Shown here: in pieces, positions 46,241-57,888 of the stretch
Position numbering within the stretch: the first letter of the stretch is position 1
Layout: every line of letters starts with the position of its first letter
DNA from: Paraconiothyrium sp. Pb-2020
Lineage: Eukaryota > Ascomycota > Dothideomycetes > Pleosporales > Didymosphaeriaceae
Assembly: GCA_022419385.1 (NCBI GenBank)
Contig: JAJUBI010000001.1
Location: forward strand, 6,200,001 to 6,264,000
Reading direction: 5' to 3'
DNA length: 64,000 nt
Program-made: the position numbers and the translations under genes
The notes under the pieces: model-generated
What the model was told of the DNA's origin: nothing
Databases searched by the model: none
Seen by the model: the letters and a program-made list of their open reading frames with translations, nothing else

Positions 46241-49200
46241 ATGGACTGGCCCCCGCCCACCATACCGCCGCAGCGTCAGACGCCCCACCCCCGCCGACCT
46301 CCAGCACACAAATCCGTGTCCCTCCGCCATAGCCCGCCTGCGACTGGCGCCCCTCCGAAGGCGTCTACCTTTTACCACCCCAGTACCGCAAGCGTGGAGT
46401 CTCCCAATGTCGGCGCAAGCGACAAGGCCAACCCACCGTCGAGCGTGTCGCCCCAAGTCCTGTCCAACAAGAATAGCTCGGGAGAAAGTAGCGATGCTGG
46501 GAAGTGGTTCGAGAACACTAACAATGCGGTGCAGAGCAACAACAACTTGGAGAGTAAGTATCGCACGTCCCCACTCAGGTACATGTCTCAGTGTGACGGC
46601 ACAGATGATCCCCCCTTCTTCTTGCACAACTCTTCCTCGTCCGAAACCCCACCAGAGGGCCACCCGTACGACAGCCTGTATCAGCGAACGACCTCTATGC
46701 CATATCGTCCTGGGATTGCCCATACGAACAATGAGAGTGTGGAGGATTTCCGGAGTGTCATCGACGATCTGACTGTCGCCAATAAGAAGTTGAAGCAAAA
46801 GCTGAAGAAATACGAGAAGCTGCATGATACACACTTACAGGATGAGAAGCTCTTCGAAGTGCGTTTCCATGGCCTCCCTGATCATAAGAAGAGAGAGTTG
46901 GAGGAAACCCTACGCAAGTTTGCTGCCGATCTAGACCATAGTCCAGAGCGAAGCTATCCCGCCATCTCGTCTCACCCGGCCCCGTTCGATGCCCAAAAGA
47001 CCGCCGATTCGCATGTGTCTCGTCTCGCTGAGTCTGGTTATGCGTCCATGTCCGGCCACAACTCGAACTCGGCTCGTTCGAATCAACCTTCAAACACCGC
47101 TTCCAGCAACGACAGGGACGACCACCGCATGACGAAGTCGCAGTACAACCAACAGCAACAAAGCATCCAGTCGTACTTGCACGATATTCCTCATGGCTTG
47201 CTACCGAAGAGCCATACGCCGATGACCGACAAGTCGAAGAAGAGATTGGTGGTGCGTCGCTTAGAGCAGATTTTCGCGGGGAAACGATCGGCGCCTGGCA
47301 ATCACCCACAGCCAATGCAGCAAGAGGAAGTTGCCCAATCAGCTGCCACGGCGGATCGCCGTGCTAAAGAAGCAGCGGGACAACATGCCAAGACAGAGGG
47401 TAATCGTGAAGCACGCATTATGCCTGTACGCGCCGACGATGAAGATATTACTGGACAACAAGAGGCTTTGGAAAGACAGGAAGCTCTGCAGAAGCTGCGC
47501 CCGAACCTCCATATTAGTGAACAGGATTTTGCTGGTTCTGGTTCTCCTGACCAACGGCCTACAAGACCATTGGACCTCGATCTCTACCGCGCTCAGGTCC
47601 CCTCCGATAACATGGATTACATTCGACATCTCGGCTTCACTCCACCAAACATGATGTCCGGAGACTCGCCAGAAGACGGTCACGGGTGGATATATCTCAA
47701 CCTTTTGATTAATATGGCACAGCTCCACACGTTGAATGTCACCTCCGAATTCGTCAAGCAGGCTGTCACTGAATACAGCTCGACGTTCGAGCTATCGCAC
47801 GACGGCCGAAAGATCAGATGGAGAGGGCACCCAGGATCTACACTGAGCAGTACTGGCTCCAGCTCAGAGTACCAAGGGAGTGATTCTCCGTACGACCCGC
47901 ACGGCAACAGCAGATCACCGTCCAAGTACCTCAAGGCTGGAGGAAGTGGTAGCACGGACAAATCTATGGATCCCGAACAGGGAGCAGCACGGCGTGCTCG
48001 CAAGCAGAAGGAAAAGGAACGAAATCAATTTTCCTATACACCTTTGTTCTTCCACCAAGATGACTCGGGTGATGACGCAGATTCGTACGGACTTGATGTA
48101 CGATCGTCAAGTCATTCTCCGTTCCAGCCACAGCAAGCCGGTGACTCTTCCGGTCTCGGTAGTTCGAAATTGCAGAGCTCTTCTTCAAGAAGACGACGCA
48201 ACGACGGGCCCATCATCTTCTACAGTAAAGCAAAGTTCTGTACCGATTTGACCGGAGACAGTCGCGGCATTGCGAGTCACAGCGCAGATTCGTATCAGAA
48301 TATCACAAGCCACCCTATCGGGGCTCCCGCTGCTCCGGAAAATGCTCAGAAGCAGGATTCCGATAACACAGAGCGTCGTGCTCCGCTGGAAACGACAAGC
48401 ATGATGGACGTTGACTCTCCAGAGGGTAGCCAGATCCACTCGAGCAGCGAAGAAATGCACTTCTCGCCAGACGACCTCAAGGATGACAACGGAACGGAGA
48501 GCCCTGAAGTCGTAGACTTTGAGGCTTCCGGGCTTGGTGGAGTGCACCCAGAGGACAACTTCTCCATCCGCGTGCGTCGCTCACAGCAGCAGACTGCCCC
48601 TGCACCTGCAACTGCTGCTCGCCGCAAGTCACAACAACATTACTCAAAGAAAATACAGGACGCTCTTAACCAGCGCTCATCCCCAGAAGCTGGGGCATCC
48701 TCCCCGAAGCAGAAGCGCGTCATCAAAGAGCAGATTCTTTCCGCATCTCGCCAAACCTTGCCAAATTCGACACTACCGCCCGCATCGTTCCTACCTTTCG
48801 ACTCGACTTCATCCGGTGATGTTGACTCGGACCTAGAGTCTAACGTGTCTTCCAACCCTTCGACTACCAGTTCTTCAGAAGAGAACGCTGGACCGGCAAC
48901 TGCGCTCCACCTGCTTAACATATCCCCCATGCGAAGGGAATCGTTGATCTCATCGGAGGAGTCGTCTTCCGGGGACGAGGGAGATGAAAGCTCTGAAGAC
49001 GGCTCGATCGACCTCCTCGACACTGCCCGCCGGATGGATCCGCGCACTATCATCGCTTCCGAGCGCGAGTACGACGCTGCCTTAGCTGATCGCCTCGCCG
49101 ACGACATCCCTGCTGGCAGCTCAGCCGCCACAGCCGGCGGTGGGAGCGGTTTCAACAGCCCAGCAGATGGAATCATCGCGGCGCTCAACGAGGAAGCTGA

Positions 49201-49366
49201 GCAGCCAGGTCGGAGAAGCAGTGTAAAGAGGCAGAGCACCACAAGCGGCAGCATGTCTTCGCGGACCAAGCTCAAGCGCAGCCGCACGCGCGAGTCAATT
49301 GCTACTGCGCTCCAGGAAAGTTCCAAACGACAGAAGAATCAGAAACGCGAGCGGCGAGACGTATAA
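46241..49366 (+). CDS. frq: FREQUENCY circadian clock protein
   Basis: FRQ is the negative element of the fungal circadian oscillator. It binds FRH and casein kinase I and inhibits the White Collar complex. It is a single exon of 1041 aa from the first ATG (MDWPPPTIPPQRQTPHPRRP). Key parts are HKSVSLRHSPP near residue 30, SSGESSDAGKWFENTNN near 85, and the coiled coil at about 168-225 (VIDDLTVANKKLKQKLKKYE, LFEVRFHGLPDHKKRELEET). Next come KKRLVVRRLEQIFAGKRSAP, HPQPMQQEEVAQSAA, RPLDLDLYRAQVPSDNMDYI, GWIYLNLLINMAQLHTLNVT near 490 and the basic RRRRNDGPIIFYSKAKFCTD near 655. The C-terminus has acidic Ser clusters (SSEESSSGDEGDESSEDGS) and a basic end (LKRSRTRESIATALQESSKR). Many Ser/Thr-Pro and acidic Ser sites fit heavy phosphorylation. 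An upstream coding exon cannot be excluded. Confidence 0.95.
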   Translation: MDWPPPTIPPQRQTPHPRRPPAHKSVSLRHSPPATGAPPKASTFYHPSTASVESPNVGASDKANPPSSVSPQVLSNKNSSGESSDAGKWFENTNNAVQSNNNLESKYRTSPLRYMSQCDGTDDPPFFLHNSSSSETPPEGHPYDSLYQRTTSMPYRPGIAHTNNESVEDFRSVIDDLTVANKKLKQKLKKYEKLHDTHLQDEKLFEVRFHGLPDHKKRELEETLRKFAADLDHSPERSYPAISSHPAPFDAQKTADSHVSRLAESGYASMSGHNSNSARSNQPSNTASSNDRDDHRMTKSQYNQQQQSIQSYLHDIPHGLLPKSHTPMTDKSKKRLVVRRLEQIFAGKRSAPGNHPQPMQQEEVAQSAATADRRAKEAAGQHAKTEGNREARIMPVRADDEDITGQQEALERQEALQKLRPNLHISEQDFAGSGSPDQRPTRPLDLDLYRAQVPSDNMDYIRHLGFTPPNMMSGDSPEDGHGWIYLNLLINMAQLHTLNVTSEFVKQAVTEYSSTFELSHDGRKIRWRGHPGSTLSSTGSSSEYQGSDSPYDPHGNSRSPSKYLKAGGSGSTDKSMDPEQGAARRARKQKEKERNQFSYTPLFFHQDDSGDDADSYGLDVRSSSHSPFQPQQAGDSSGLGSSKLQSSSSRRRRNDGPIIFYSKAKFCTDLTGDSRGIASHSADSYQNITSHPIGAPAAPENAQKQDSDNTERRAPLETTSMMDVDSPEGSQIHSSSEEMHFSPDDLKDDNGTESPEVVDFEASGLGGVHPEDNFSIRVRRSQQQTAPAPATAARRKSQQHYSKKIQDALNQRSSPEAGASSPKQKRVIKEQILSASRQTLPNSTLPPASFLPFDSTSSGDVDSDLESNVSSNPSTTSSSEENAGPATALHLLNISPMRRESLISSEESSSGDEGDESSEDGSIDLLDTARRMDPRTIIASEREYDAALADRLADDIPAGSSAATAGGGSGFNSPADGIIAALNEEAEQPGRRSSVKRQSTTSGSMSSRTKLKRSRTRESIATALQESSKRQKNQKRERRDV

Positions 49367-50266
49367 CCGGCATACCTGTATCCCACAGCATCATTTTTCT
49401 CTTTCATAAGCACACAGGCGCTTCGTCGCCACATGCATCAACAATACCGGCATACACACGATACCCCCTCACGGAAAATGGCATGGTATAAAGGATAAAA
49501 CATGCGCATTTTCACATGGCAGGCAATTCGTCGGCGTTTTGTAATTCACATGAGTTATACCCCCTTTTTTTTCTCTTTCGGTGGCGTTTTCTGTTGTTCA
49601 AGTAGATGGGAAGGAGCAGACAAGCTTAGCTTGTCATGTTGTGTTGGATATGCGGCGTTAGTAAAGCTAGTGAGAGACTAAAACGAAAAGACGACGATGT
49701 CTCAATGAGGACTATTTGACAACGTTGCGTGATGTGTAGAAGTGAGCGTGTTCGGGCCTATGCATCGGAATCGCTCTGCGACGCTGCGGCTACCGCTGGC
49801 GCAAGCGTGGGAGGCGAAGATGGCGAGTTTAGGGGCCGAAGCTCGCAGGGAGGCTTGGGAGGGGATACTCTCTTGGCATCCAACGTATTATGGTGAGAAG
49901 CAGAAGGGTTGGGTAGGTACGCTTGTGCTTTGTTACGGCAGGGGAGCTCCATTGCTAGTGACGTCATTGAGCCTTACTTAGCTCACAACGCCGCATCTCT
50001 TGTAAAACAGTCATTTGATTGAATGCCAGGTATATAAGAAAAGCGAAGAGCTAGGAGATAGGAGAGCACAGAACAAAGCCAGTAAGAGGCATGTTGCCGT
50101 CGCTAGAAGCATATACAAAGGTGGAAAGGGCTCGACATGTTCTGGCGATGTAGCTGAATGCCACATGAAACGCTAATGTTACTGGGACTGAGAAGGTCGA
50201 AAACATGAGGTTGATCCCAAGGTCTTTGCACTCTTGAACAGCGGAGTTTGGAAAGCCACAACATGT
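49367..50266. other. Convergent 3' region of frq and Ap4A phosphorylase-like gene
   Basis: About 900 bp with frq 3' UTR, a T-run near 49563-49570, and the 3' end of the opposite gene. In Neurospora an antisense frq transcript (qrf) starts in this type of position, but I see nothing in the sequence that proves one here. No gene was recognised. Confidence 0.45.
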
Positions 50267-51177
50267 CTATAGCGGAGTACCAAGTTCTCGTAACACATTT
50301 GCAGAACCGAGTAGTAGCCAGTTGTCCACATACTTCTTTTCTGGAACCCATATAGATCCGATCATACCTGCAGCATTGGCACTAGCTCCTTTCCAAACCC
50401 CTTTTCTCCGAGGAATCACGATCATCCAATCGTCCCAAAGAACAACGTTGTGAGGGCATACATCGCCTTCGCCCAAACCAAGAACCTGAAACATTTGATC
50501 CAGAAATCTTGTGTAAACATCCAATAAGTCTGAGGCCGACGTTTCTTTGAAGCCTCGATCAAAATGGTGCGCAAAATATTCGAAGGGAGCCGACTTCACT
50601 CCGCTGGCCTTTGCCAAAACCTCGAATGCATGCGGTGGCCCTCGAAGCACCTGCAAATGCTTGTGTATCCGACTACACCCGCCGGCTTCGCTGCAGTTGT
50701 AGATCACATACATATTGGGCATTTGTCTCAACAACTCCAGCGCAGCCATAAAGTCGTTACCATCAAGAGGCTGATGCTGCCTTTGGTAAGAGTCCAGAGT
50801 TAAAATCAGAAGCTGAGGTCTGTCGATACAGAACAAATTTAGAGCCAGATTATGTGTGCCGTTTAGCTGTGAAATAAGGAGTCGTTCGTCGGATACGACC
50901 ATATCGCTGCCTGGACCCCATTTGCGACAGTTTGCCAAGGTGGGGCTGAGCGCTGCACCTACAGTGTGAGGCTTCGCCAAAAGAGCAGGGCAGATTCTGA
51001 ATTGTACCTGAAATGTCCTGTGATCAGCATAGCGTCCACCTTCGCCTAATGTCGAACTCTTACTGGATAGCCCTCCTCCTCATGGTCGATAGTCTCATAG
51101 TTTCCGGATACAATCACTCCGTCAGCCACCAGGGCGTCGAATGTGGAGATAATGTTCGCTTCCAACGAGTCGCCCAT
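50267..51177 (-). CDS. Ap4A phosphorylase / ATP adenylyltransferase-like protein
   Basis: Members of this HIT-superfamily branch (yeast Apa1/Apa2) split diadenosine tetraphosphate with phosphate to ATP and ADP. Exons are 51177-51064 and 51007-50267, with a 56 bp intron at 51008-51063, giving 284 aa. The start MGDSLEANIISTFDALVADG was preferred over an upstream in-frame ATG at 51249, since residues before it look less conserved. After the intron the protein reads VQFRICPALLAKP. The HIT-like core is at about residues 145-160, with GGCSRIHKHLQVL (His-Lys-His-Leu-Gln, where the middle His is the expected nucleophile). The end WKGASANAAGMIGSIWVPEK then NVLRELGTPL fits the C-terminal domain of the family. 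The gene is divergent from the CorA-like gene. Confidence 0.85.
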
Positions 51178-51493
51178 GCCGTTCCAAAAATCGAAACCAC
51201 TTTGTCGTCCGCGCAAGTTATAGAGAAGGTACACAAGCTGGCGTGGCATGCAGGGGATAGGTCAGTTGAGCCCCGGTCCAGGAGGCGGGCGCGTACTTAT
51301 CTACTTTGGTGGCTTCGAAACACGAGATACAGCCCCTGCCTATCCTTTGAATACGGACATCCCCACTCAATACTTTCAGCCCCGCACGACGGGCATATTA
51401 AGTCACTAGTATGGCCGAAGGAGCACATAGCCTCACCCAGAAGTGAACCTCGTTGCCCTTTTCTGAATCAGCACGCAATTGCTTAGTATCCAC
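51178..51493. promoter_or_regulatory. Divergent spacer between Ap4A phosphorylase-like and CorA-like genes
   Basis: About 316 bp separate the chosen start codons. A minus-strand frame in it reads CPSC-like residues for a short stretch but has no continuation. No operator was recognised. Confidence 0.4.
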
Positions 51494-53229
51494 ATGGAGA
51501 AGTCTAGCTATGCGATACCGGATGTCAAAGACGGGCCACAGTTTTCGAAACTCGAGTCTACTTTGGTCTCGGCCAACCCTGCGCCACGCCCCATATCCAA
51601 AGATGGACAGCATGTTTTTAGACACCACAATAACGAAGATGTCATCGTGAACGAGCTGGACTTTAAATTCGATGTACGCCCTGACGAGTGGCCCCTAGCA
51701 AACATCGATTCCGTACAGGATCTTTTCTCGGGCGTGGTGTATCGCGAACACATTTCGAAGGACGAGAATTTTAGCGCAGAGACAGCCATCGAATGTCTCC
51801 AAGTCAACGGCGATGGAAGTGAATGGCTTACTCTCAACCAATTCAAACTGGAAGATGTTCTCGACGGTGTAAAAGGGCGATCTCTCCAAACTTCGACTAC
51901 TACAATGCCACCTAAGTCAGGTATGGGTACGACGACGCGGAAAATGCTCATATTCTTTGTACCTCTTATACCGGCACCTTCCGGATCATCGTATCAGTAC
52001 AAACTTCCAATGACTAGATCAAGTACCGATCTGCTGTTTACATCCCTGCATCTGAATCCGGGATTCCTGCCAAATCTATTAGGGCGACCGGATTATTGGG
52101 CCCCACAACCACGATGGGATGCAGAAGACGGAAACTTCCTAAGTTGCGATCTTTTCTGTCAACTTCCTCGATGGAACCTACAGAGTCAAGGTGCCCCCCT
52201 CTCAGTGTACTCCAAATATGACGCCCAAGAGGACCTCATACTATATGTGATATCACATAAGCAAGGCGATACCGTGGTCAACTCCTTGTGTAAACTTCTC
52301 CGCCCGTTGATTGAGCATCAGGCAAAATGCCATATCAGCCACATATTACAGGAAAGCCCTTTCGACATCTATGCCATGATCTGCAACCTCAACTTTGAAG
52401 CATCGAAGTGGCATGTGAAACGCTTCCAGCGGTTCCAATGGAACACAGTAAATGGCGTAGATGACTTCCTCGCGGGCAAAGACCAAGGCAACCGCAAAAA
52501 GCTTGCAAGCATGCTAAAGGACCTACAGATCGTGGCTCAAAACGCGGACTCTCATCTCGCAAATGCGCAAGTCTTCTTGCATTCTGCTCGGGGCATCTGT
52601 GACATTGCGCGGAGGCTAAACGTATCGAAAAGGGGACGAACCAAGCAACGCACACTAGACATGCTGCGGTACCTCATCGACAGCATGGAGAAACAGCACA
52701 TGTGGTTCGCAAACTACAAGGGGCGCAAGGAAAACGTCATGAACTTGGTCTTTCACTTCAACACGCAGACAGACGCCTTGAACAACATCGAGCTGGCTGC
52801 GGACATGAAAAAGGATAGCACAAGTATGAACGCAATAGCTGGACTCACTATGATTTTTCTCCCAGGAACATTCACCGCGGTACGTACTCTGTCCATATCG
52901 ACCTTTCCCCCTACGGAGCCCAACAGTGCTAACAAGCACCGCAGTCCGTACTCAGTTCTGGGATTTTCGAATCCACCCCTGGTCAATCGTCGTTTCAAAC
53001 AACCGGCCTTTGGTGGTTGTGGATAGCTACAACGCTTCCTATCACGACCATTACGGTTCTGTGCTGGTGGATGTACAAGAAACATAAATTGAAAAGCATG
53101 AAACCGGTTCAGTTATCGCTCGAACGCGATACTGACGAAAAGCCGATAGAGGCCCGGAGGAAAAGTTCAATCACGACGGCACTGCGAGATCTTGTCTCTA
53201 ACTCTGATAGAAAGGCTTCATTCGCGTAG
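51494..53229 (+). CDS. CorA-like two-TM membrane protein of fungi
   Basis: Exons are 51494-52879 and 52945-53229, with a 65 bp intron at 52880-52944, giving 556 aa. The first ATG reads MEKSSYAIPDVKDGPQFSKL. The N-terminal half is cytosolic, with no obvious motif except the stretch around ENFSAETAIECLQV. A helical part at about 340-440 (LASMLKDLQIVAQNADSHLA, LRYLIDSMEKQHMWFANYKG) leads to MKKDSTSMNAIAGLTMIFLP, then SVLSSGIF, and a second membrane segment (GLWWLWIATTLPITTITVLC). This order matches the CorA-like Mg2+ transporter fold as found in many ascomycete proteins, but the GMN motif of true CorA channels is absent, so transport of Mg2+ is doubtful. A short basic tail follows. Function is unknown. 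Confidence 0.82.
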
Positions 53230-54635
53230 TAATGCCTTTGTTATAGGGAAGGGATGTAGTTGCGTGGACTCTCCAAAGCTTAATGTCATAATTCGACCAA
53301 CATCCCACATATAGGACGCAGGGGTAGACATAGAGGATAGACAATCCTTCATCTATTCGCGCCCGCCAGTACGGACTTCAACCGCTTGCCATCGTCAGCG
53401 GCCTCAAGAAATGCCTTCTAAGCATGAGCGCATACGATGAGGCGATGTAGACGATTTCTATCTGGAGCATTCAGCCCCCCATCGATGATAAAGGCCTTCA
53501 CGCAAGAAATTACACTCGCCAAACGAGGCAGGCTTTGACTTGTGATTGAAGCCAAGCGACCCAAACTTACAATGCAATCGCTGCGTTCATCTTCCTGGAT
53601 ACGCCCCACAATATATGCGGCACCCTTCGTGCGGGTTACATGAAACCGTTGCTGAGACTTCCTTCACGTTGGCATTAAACGCCTTTTCTCGAGCCGCAAG
53701 CTATACGTTCTGCAATCGCCCCTGAAGAGACACCATGACTCGATGGTGAGTGAGTTTCAGTCAGTCTAAGCTCATGAGTATCAATTGGAATGTACAAACG
53801 GAACTCCATGTTCCAAAACACACACGGTTTTAGTCCCAGATTGAGATAACCCAGGGCGAGTGTGAAGAGGAAAAGCATAGGCGGGTCAGGAGTACTTATA
53901 GGTCTAGGAGAGGGCTCGGGCTAGAAAACCCAAACAAAACCCATGAACGAGGCTTGCGCAGATATCAGGCTGTTGCAATCCCTTGATATCGCTCTGGTAC
54001 TGTTCTAGAAGGCCATACGCAGATTGGGAGGGAAGTTTAAGAGAGTTCATGATGGTCAAACATGTGCTTTTTGGACCGCGCGACAGCCATAACCGGCTCG
54101 GTGATGGACTTTTGTAGGCGGTGTAAGCAATTGTAGAGGAGACCCAGGTTGGTGGCAGTGTTTACATATCCACAGAAAGCGTTTGCATCGCCTAGGAAAT
54201 TCTAGTAAAACTCCATGACCGATACCCATGCATGGATGGAACCAACGCCATGGTTATCGACCAAAACCCTTTTCAGACAAGTCATGATCAAGTGGTAGTA
54301 GTCATTTTAGAGTCCATCATCCCCAACCAATCGCTTTTTAGTCCGCTAGGGGAAAGCCATAGGATTTTGCCATGCTGCCTTTTAGTCCCAAGCTGACGAG
54401 CTTGAGTGTAAGCCTGTAGGGAGGAGACACAACCGGGTGAAAGCATTTATACACCTGAGGAGCGCTAGTGAGGCGTTTGTCGAGGTCAGAGAGTCACGAG
54501 TGAGGCTGGCATAGGCCCGTCGCGCGCAAACATTGCACGTGCAATTTGCGAAAAATCATGGACAATCAAGGTCAACCGTGAAACATAGGCTCGTCTTCGA
54601 ACGATGATATGTTGCCATGTATACTGTTCCCTCGA
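53230..54635. other. 1.4 kb convergent intergenic region
   Basis: 3' regions of the CorA-like gene and the alpha/beta hydrolase. Small open frames at 53418-53609 and 53675-53878 (both minus) lack features. I see no repeat, RNA gene or transposon remnant. Confidence 0.45.
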
Positions 54636-55625
54636 TCACAGTCCCTTCAACCACTTCTTCAAAGCCTCCGCCGTTTCCTTCGGTGCCTCCTCTGCCCCAA
54701 AGTGCCCAACGTCGCCTCCTAGAGCATGCAACTCCACCTTTCCATCCACCCATTCGCTCCACACTTTGGGGAAATCATACCTCTTTCCAATATACCTCTC
54801 ACTATACACCACCAGCGTCTTCGCCCCGATCTTCTTTCCCTCCTCCCTCCACCCCTTCTCAACATCCACATCTACCGTAGCACCAGCCTCGTAGTCCTTG
54901 TTACTCGCATCCAGCGTGTGAGGCTGTTCAAAGAAGCCCCTATACACAGCCAATGAGTCATCGGCCTTGAACGAAGCGAGCCCAGAGGAGTTCTTGCCCG
55001 CCCAGCGCAGGCACATTTCCTCACACCAATTGCCAGGTCCAAACGCCGTGATGAGGCGGTTTGCAAGATCAACGTTAGCGAGCAGCGGCCAGTGAAAATA
55101 GCCTACAACTTCTGCCGGGTTCTTGGCCGAGGCTTCCCACTGGACTGTCGTGGGGACGATGTCGATTAGACAGACGCCTTTGATGTCGACGCCATCGAGG
55201 CCCTGGACGGCAAGGTGATGTGCGATTCTTGCGCCGCGGTCATGCCCGATGAGTACAACAGGGAGGTTCTGCTGAGACTTGCTGCTCGTGCGTTTGGCTT
55301 CTGTAAGTAGGGCTGCTAGAATGGCCGACCCGACGGAGTACTTGGAGTTATTCTCGATGGGAGCGCTGGCGCCGTAGCCGGGGAGGTCTGGTGCAAAGAT
55401 GGGTGCGTCTGATGGAAGGAGAGCAACCAAATGTCTCCACATGTACGAGGACTGCGGGTACCCGTGGATGAGTACAAGGACAGGGTTTTGCTCGGATGCT
55501 GCACCTAGGCCACGACTGTAGCTGACGACTTGTTCTCTGTTGACGGTCATCTTCTGTAGACCCAAGCTCTTGAGCTTCTCGTCCTGAACGGAAATCGCCG
55601 AGGCCGACATGGTGGAATGAGTCAC
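54636..55625 (-). CDS. Alpha/beta hydrolase, haloacetate dehalogenase / epoxide hydrolase-like
   Basis: Single exon of 329 aa from MTHSTMSASAISVQDEKLKS; a second in-frame ATG lies five codons later. The fold is seen in VLVLIHGYPQSSYMWRHLV (oxyanion HGYP, near residue 53), FAPDLPGYGAS, the nucleophile elbow VVLIGHDRGARIAHHLA (catalytic Asp) near 130, and the catalytic His in GGDVGHFGAEEAP near the end. An Asp nucleophile in a GHDRG elbow marks the haloalkane/haloacetate dehalogenase and epoxide hydrolase group rather than Ser esterases. The arginine after the Asp is common in haloacetate dehalogenases. No signal peptide is present. The substrate cannot be told. Confidence 0.85.
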   Translation of the reverse strand: MTHSTMSASAISVQDEKLKSLGLQKMTVNREQVVSYSRGLGAASEQNPVLVLIHGYPQSSYMWRHLVALLPSDAPIFAPDLPGYGASAPIENNSKYSVGSAILAALLTEAKRTSSKSQQNLPVVLIGHDRGARIAHHLAVQGLDGVDIKGVCLIDIVPTTVQWEASAKNPAEVVGYFHWPLLANVDLANRLITAFGPGNWCEEMCLRWAGKNSSGLASFKADDSLAVYRGFFEQPHTLDASNKDYEAGATVDVDVEKGWREEGKKIGAKTLVVYSERYIGKRYDFPKVWSEWVDGKVELHALGGDVGHFGAEEAPKETAEALKKWLKGL

Positions 55626-56036
55626 TGATAACTTCGATATACTGGATGACTACCGATAGTTTAAATTGTAGTGATTCTCTGTTTGCAAGAGTGCAATATA
55701 TTGTATACGATGCCTTCGATCACTTTATGTTGCTGCTGTTGGTTGCGCCCTTCGAAGGTAGTGGCTTTGAAATCAGAGGCAATGACGTTAGCTTCGGAGA
55801 GTAGCCGACGTGGAACTACATGCTGCGCTAGTGTGTTCGTCCAGAACGGGGAGCGAATGAAGGTGCATCACGATGCGAGTGACAATAAGGCGCACGAAGC
55901 TATAAATCGTAACAGGGTATATCAGTTCGCCCGACAGATGCCAAATGAAGACATGTCGACAGAGTGGCGCCGCGTAAGTGCATATCAAATCCTGGCGCCG
56001 TCGCTATGCAGTAACAGTCTACAGAAATATCTCCCC
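55626..56036. other. Spacer between SOF1 3' end and alpha/beta hydrolase promoter
   Basis: About 410 bp. It should hold the hydrolase promoter and the SOF1 terminator region. The open frames on both strands are unlike proteins. Confidence 0.45.
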
Positions 56037-57496
56037 TCATTGTTCCCTTGCTAAGATCGCCTTCTCTCGTTCGGCTTGTCGTCTCACTTGGCCCTTCTTG
56101 CTATGACGGCGCTCGTTTTCCTCTTTCCTCTTGATAGAAGCCAGCTCATCCTTCTTGATTTCACCAGCCTTCTTCACCTGTTTAGGCACATGTCTATGCC
56201 TAGCAATGCGCTTGATCTCGGGCATGTGTTGATAACGCTCCTTCAGCGCATCGTCGTACTGCAATTTCTGTCTGAGTGCAGCTGACTTGACGCCCTGCCT
56301 GGCTGACGCCTTCGCTCGCCACAGGCGCACGTTGCCGTCGTCACTGCCGCTGAGGACGTAGTTGTTATCTGCGCTCCATGTTACCGAGAAGACTCTCTGC
56401 ATTCGCTTTGTGTGGTAGATGTCGCGTGCGTGGCCTTTCTGGCGTTCCCATAGGCGTACTGAACGATCATAGGAGCCAGAGACCAGCTCCTCGCCTGTAG
56501 GGCTGTATTCAACGCTCATGACAGCTGCGACGTGGCCCTTGTAAATGTTCAATGCTCGCTTCATGTTCCTCATGTCGAAGGCATAGACGTTGTGGTCCTC
56601 ATTCGCTACCGCAAAGTTGAATGCCTCCATAGGGTTCCATGCGATGCAATTCGATGCCAGATGCAGCACTGTCCGATGTAGCGGAGAGTTTGTCCTGAGA
56701 TCGTACAGTATGATCGCACGATCCGTTGCTGCAGAAGCTATGATCGACGTCTCCACTTGGTTCCAGGCCAACGCATTGATAGTGTCAATCGCTGTAGGCC
56801 AATTCAGTGTCTGCACTGGCGCGCCTGAGGCTCGCGAAATGTCGTATATAGAGACCTTGTCCGATGCGCCCGCGAAGTTTGGCAGATTGCGATGGTGCGC
56901 AACAGATGTGAAAGCGCCACCGTGCCATGTCGCTTTCGGGGGACTTCTCGAGGGCGTAGTATATGGGTCGAACAGTTGGATTTTCTGGTCTGAACCACAG
57001 GTGAGGAGGTGTTTATTCCTTGTCCAGCACATGCCTTTGATCATGTTTTCATGGGCTTGAGCCTTCCAAAAGTTAGCGAGAACGAGGGGATCAGCAATCG
57101 AATGTATGTCTCCCAGCCAAGTCAGAAAAATTCTGTCTTCTACTGGACAGACACATTCGTTGTACCGGCACGACTATTACGTACCTGCCAAATCTCTTTG
57201 CGTGAACCTTGGTCCCACACCTTTACTATGCCGTCACCGCTGCCGGATGCCAGATGCTCGAGACTCTCGGGGTCCTTTGCCAGACTGTATACGCCGTCGA
57301 CGTGACCTGGCTCGAAGTCGCCCAGGAACGGCTGTGCGAACATACGCTCCATCTTGGTCGCATTTAAGGCACGGGTATATTCGCGCGCGCGTTCGAATGG
57401 ATGTTGTGTGGGGTCCAGATTGCGTGTCAATTTATTGACTGAAGAACCAGGCGTCTGCGCCGACGACGCAGGCCTAGAGAGGGCTTTGATCTTCAT
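56037..57496 (-). CDS. sof1: SOF1 (DCAF13-like) U3 snoRNP WD40 protein
   Basis: SOF1 is a nucleolar WD40 protein of the small-subunit processome, needed for 18S rRNA maturation. Exons are 57496-57185 and 57062-56037 with a 122 bp intron at 57063-57184, giving 445 aa, the usual size. The N-terminus MKIKALSRPASSA is followed by NLDPTQHPFERAREYTRALN and MERMFAQPFLGDFEPGHVDG, which are SOF1 hallmarks. WD40 repeats follow (ASGSGDGIVKVWD, LLTCGSDQKIQLFDPY, EELVSGSYDRSVRLWE, YVLSGSDDGNVRLWRAKAS). The conserved basic SOF1 C-terminal domain is last (YQHMPEIKRIARHRHVPKQV, ending REKAILAREQ). The gene shares a short divergent promoter with eL27. Confidence 0.95.
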
Positions 57497-57888
57497 GGTG
57501 GTGGTATTGTCGTTCGCGCAGGTTGTAAGAGCGTGGATCTTGATCTTTCGAGCACTCAGTCCATGTCACCGGCGCTGTTTGGTGTGAAACGATTAGCGGC
57601 CCGCAAAGATTCGCGGGTGGTAAGGTTACAAACGAATGAAGTAGAGGTTGTGAGGAGAAATCCGCTGAGGATGTTCATTGGCGTGGGTCGCAAGAACAGC
57701 CCGAAAAGTTCGCCCACAGATGCCAAGACTCTGGTGCTTTTTGGTGGGGCGAGGCCGCACTAATCGATTGGACACTAGCGTCGGCGCGGCAAAACCTTTA
57801 GCGAAGACCGCACGTTAGATTTCGAACCTTGCAGACCTCTACCAACATCAACGACCGCCCATCCACACTAACCGCAGGACAGCAAAGA
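57497..57888. promoter_or_regulatory. Short divergent promoter shared by SOF1 and eL27
   Basis: The 392 bp between the two start codons serve two ribosome-biogenesis genes. No specific box was recognised by eye; the last 50 bp before eL27 are rich in C, A and T. Confidence 0.5.

Noticed and set aside
51398..51628. 76-codon minus-strand frame at the start of the CorA-like gene
   Set aside because: Antisense shadow of the CorA-like first exon, with no features of its own.
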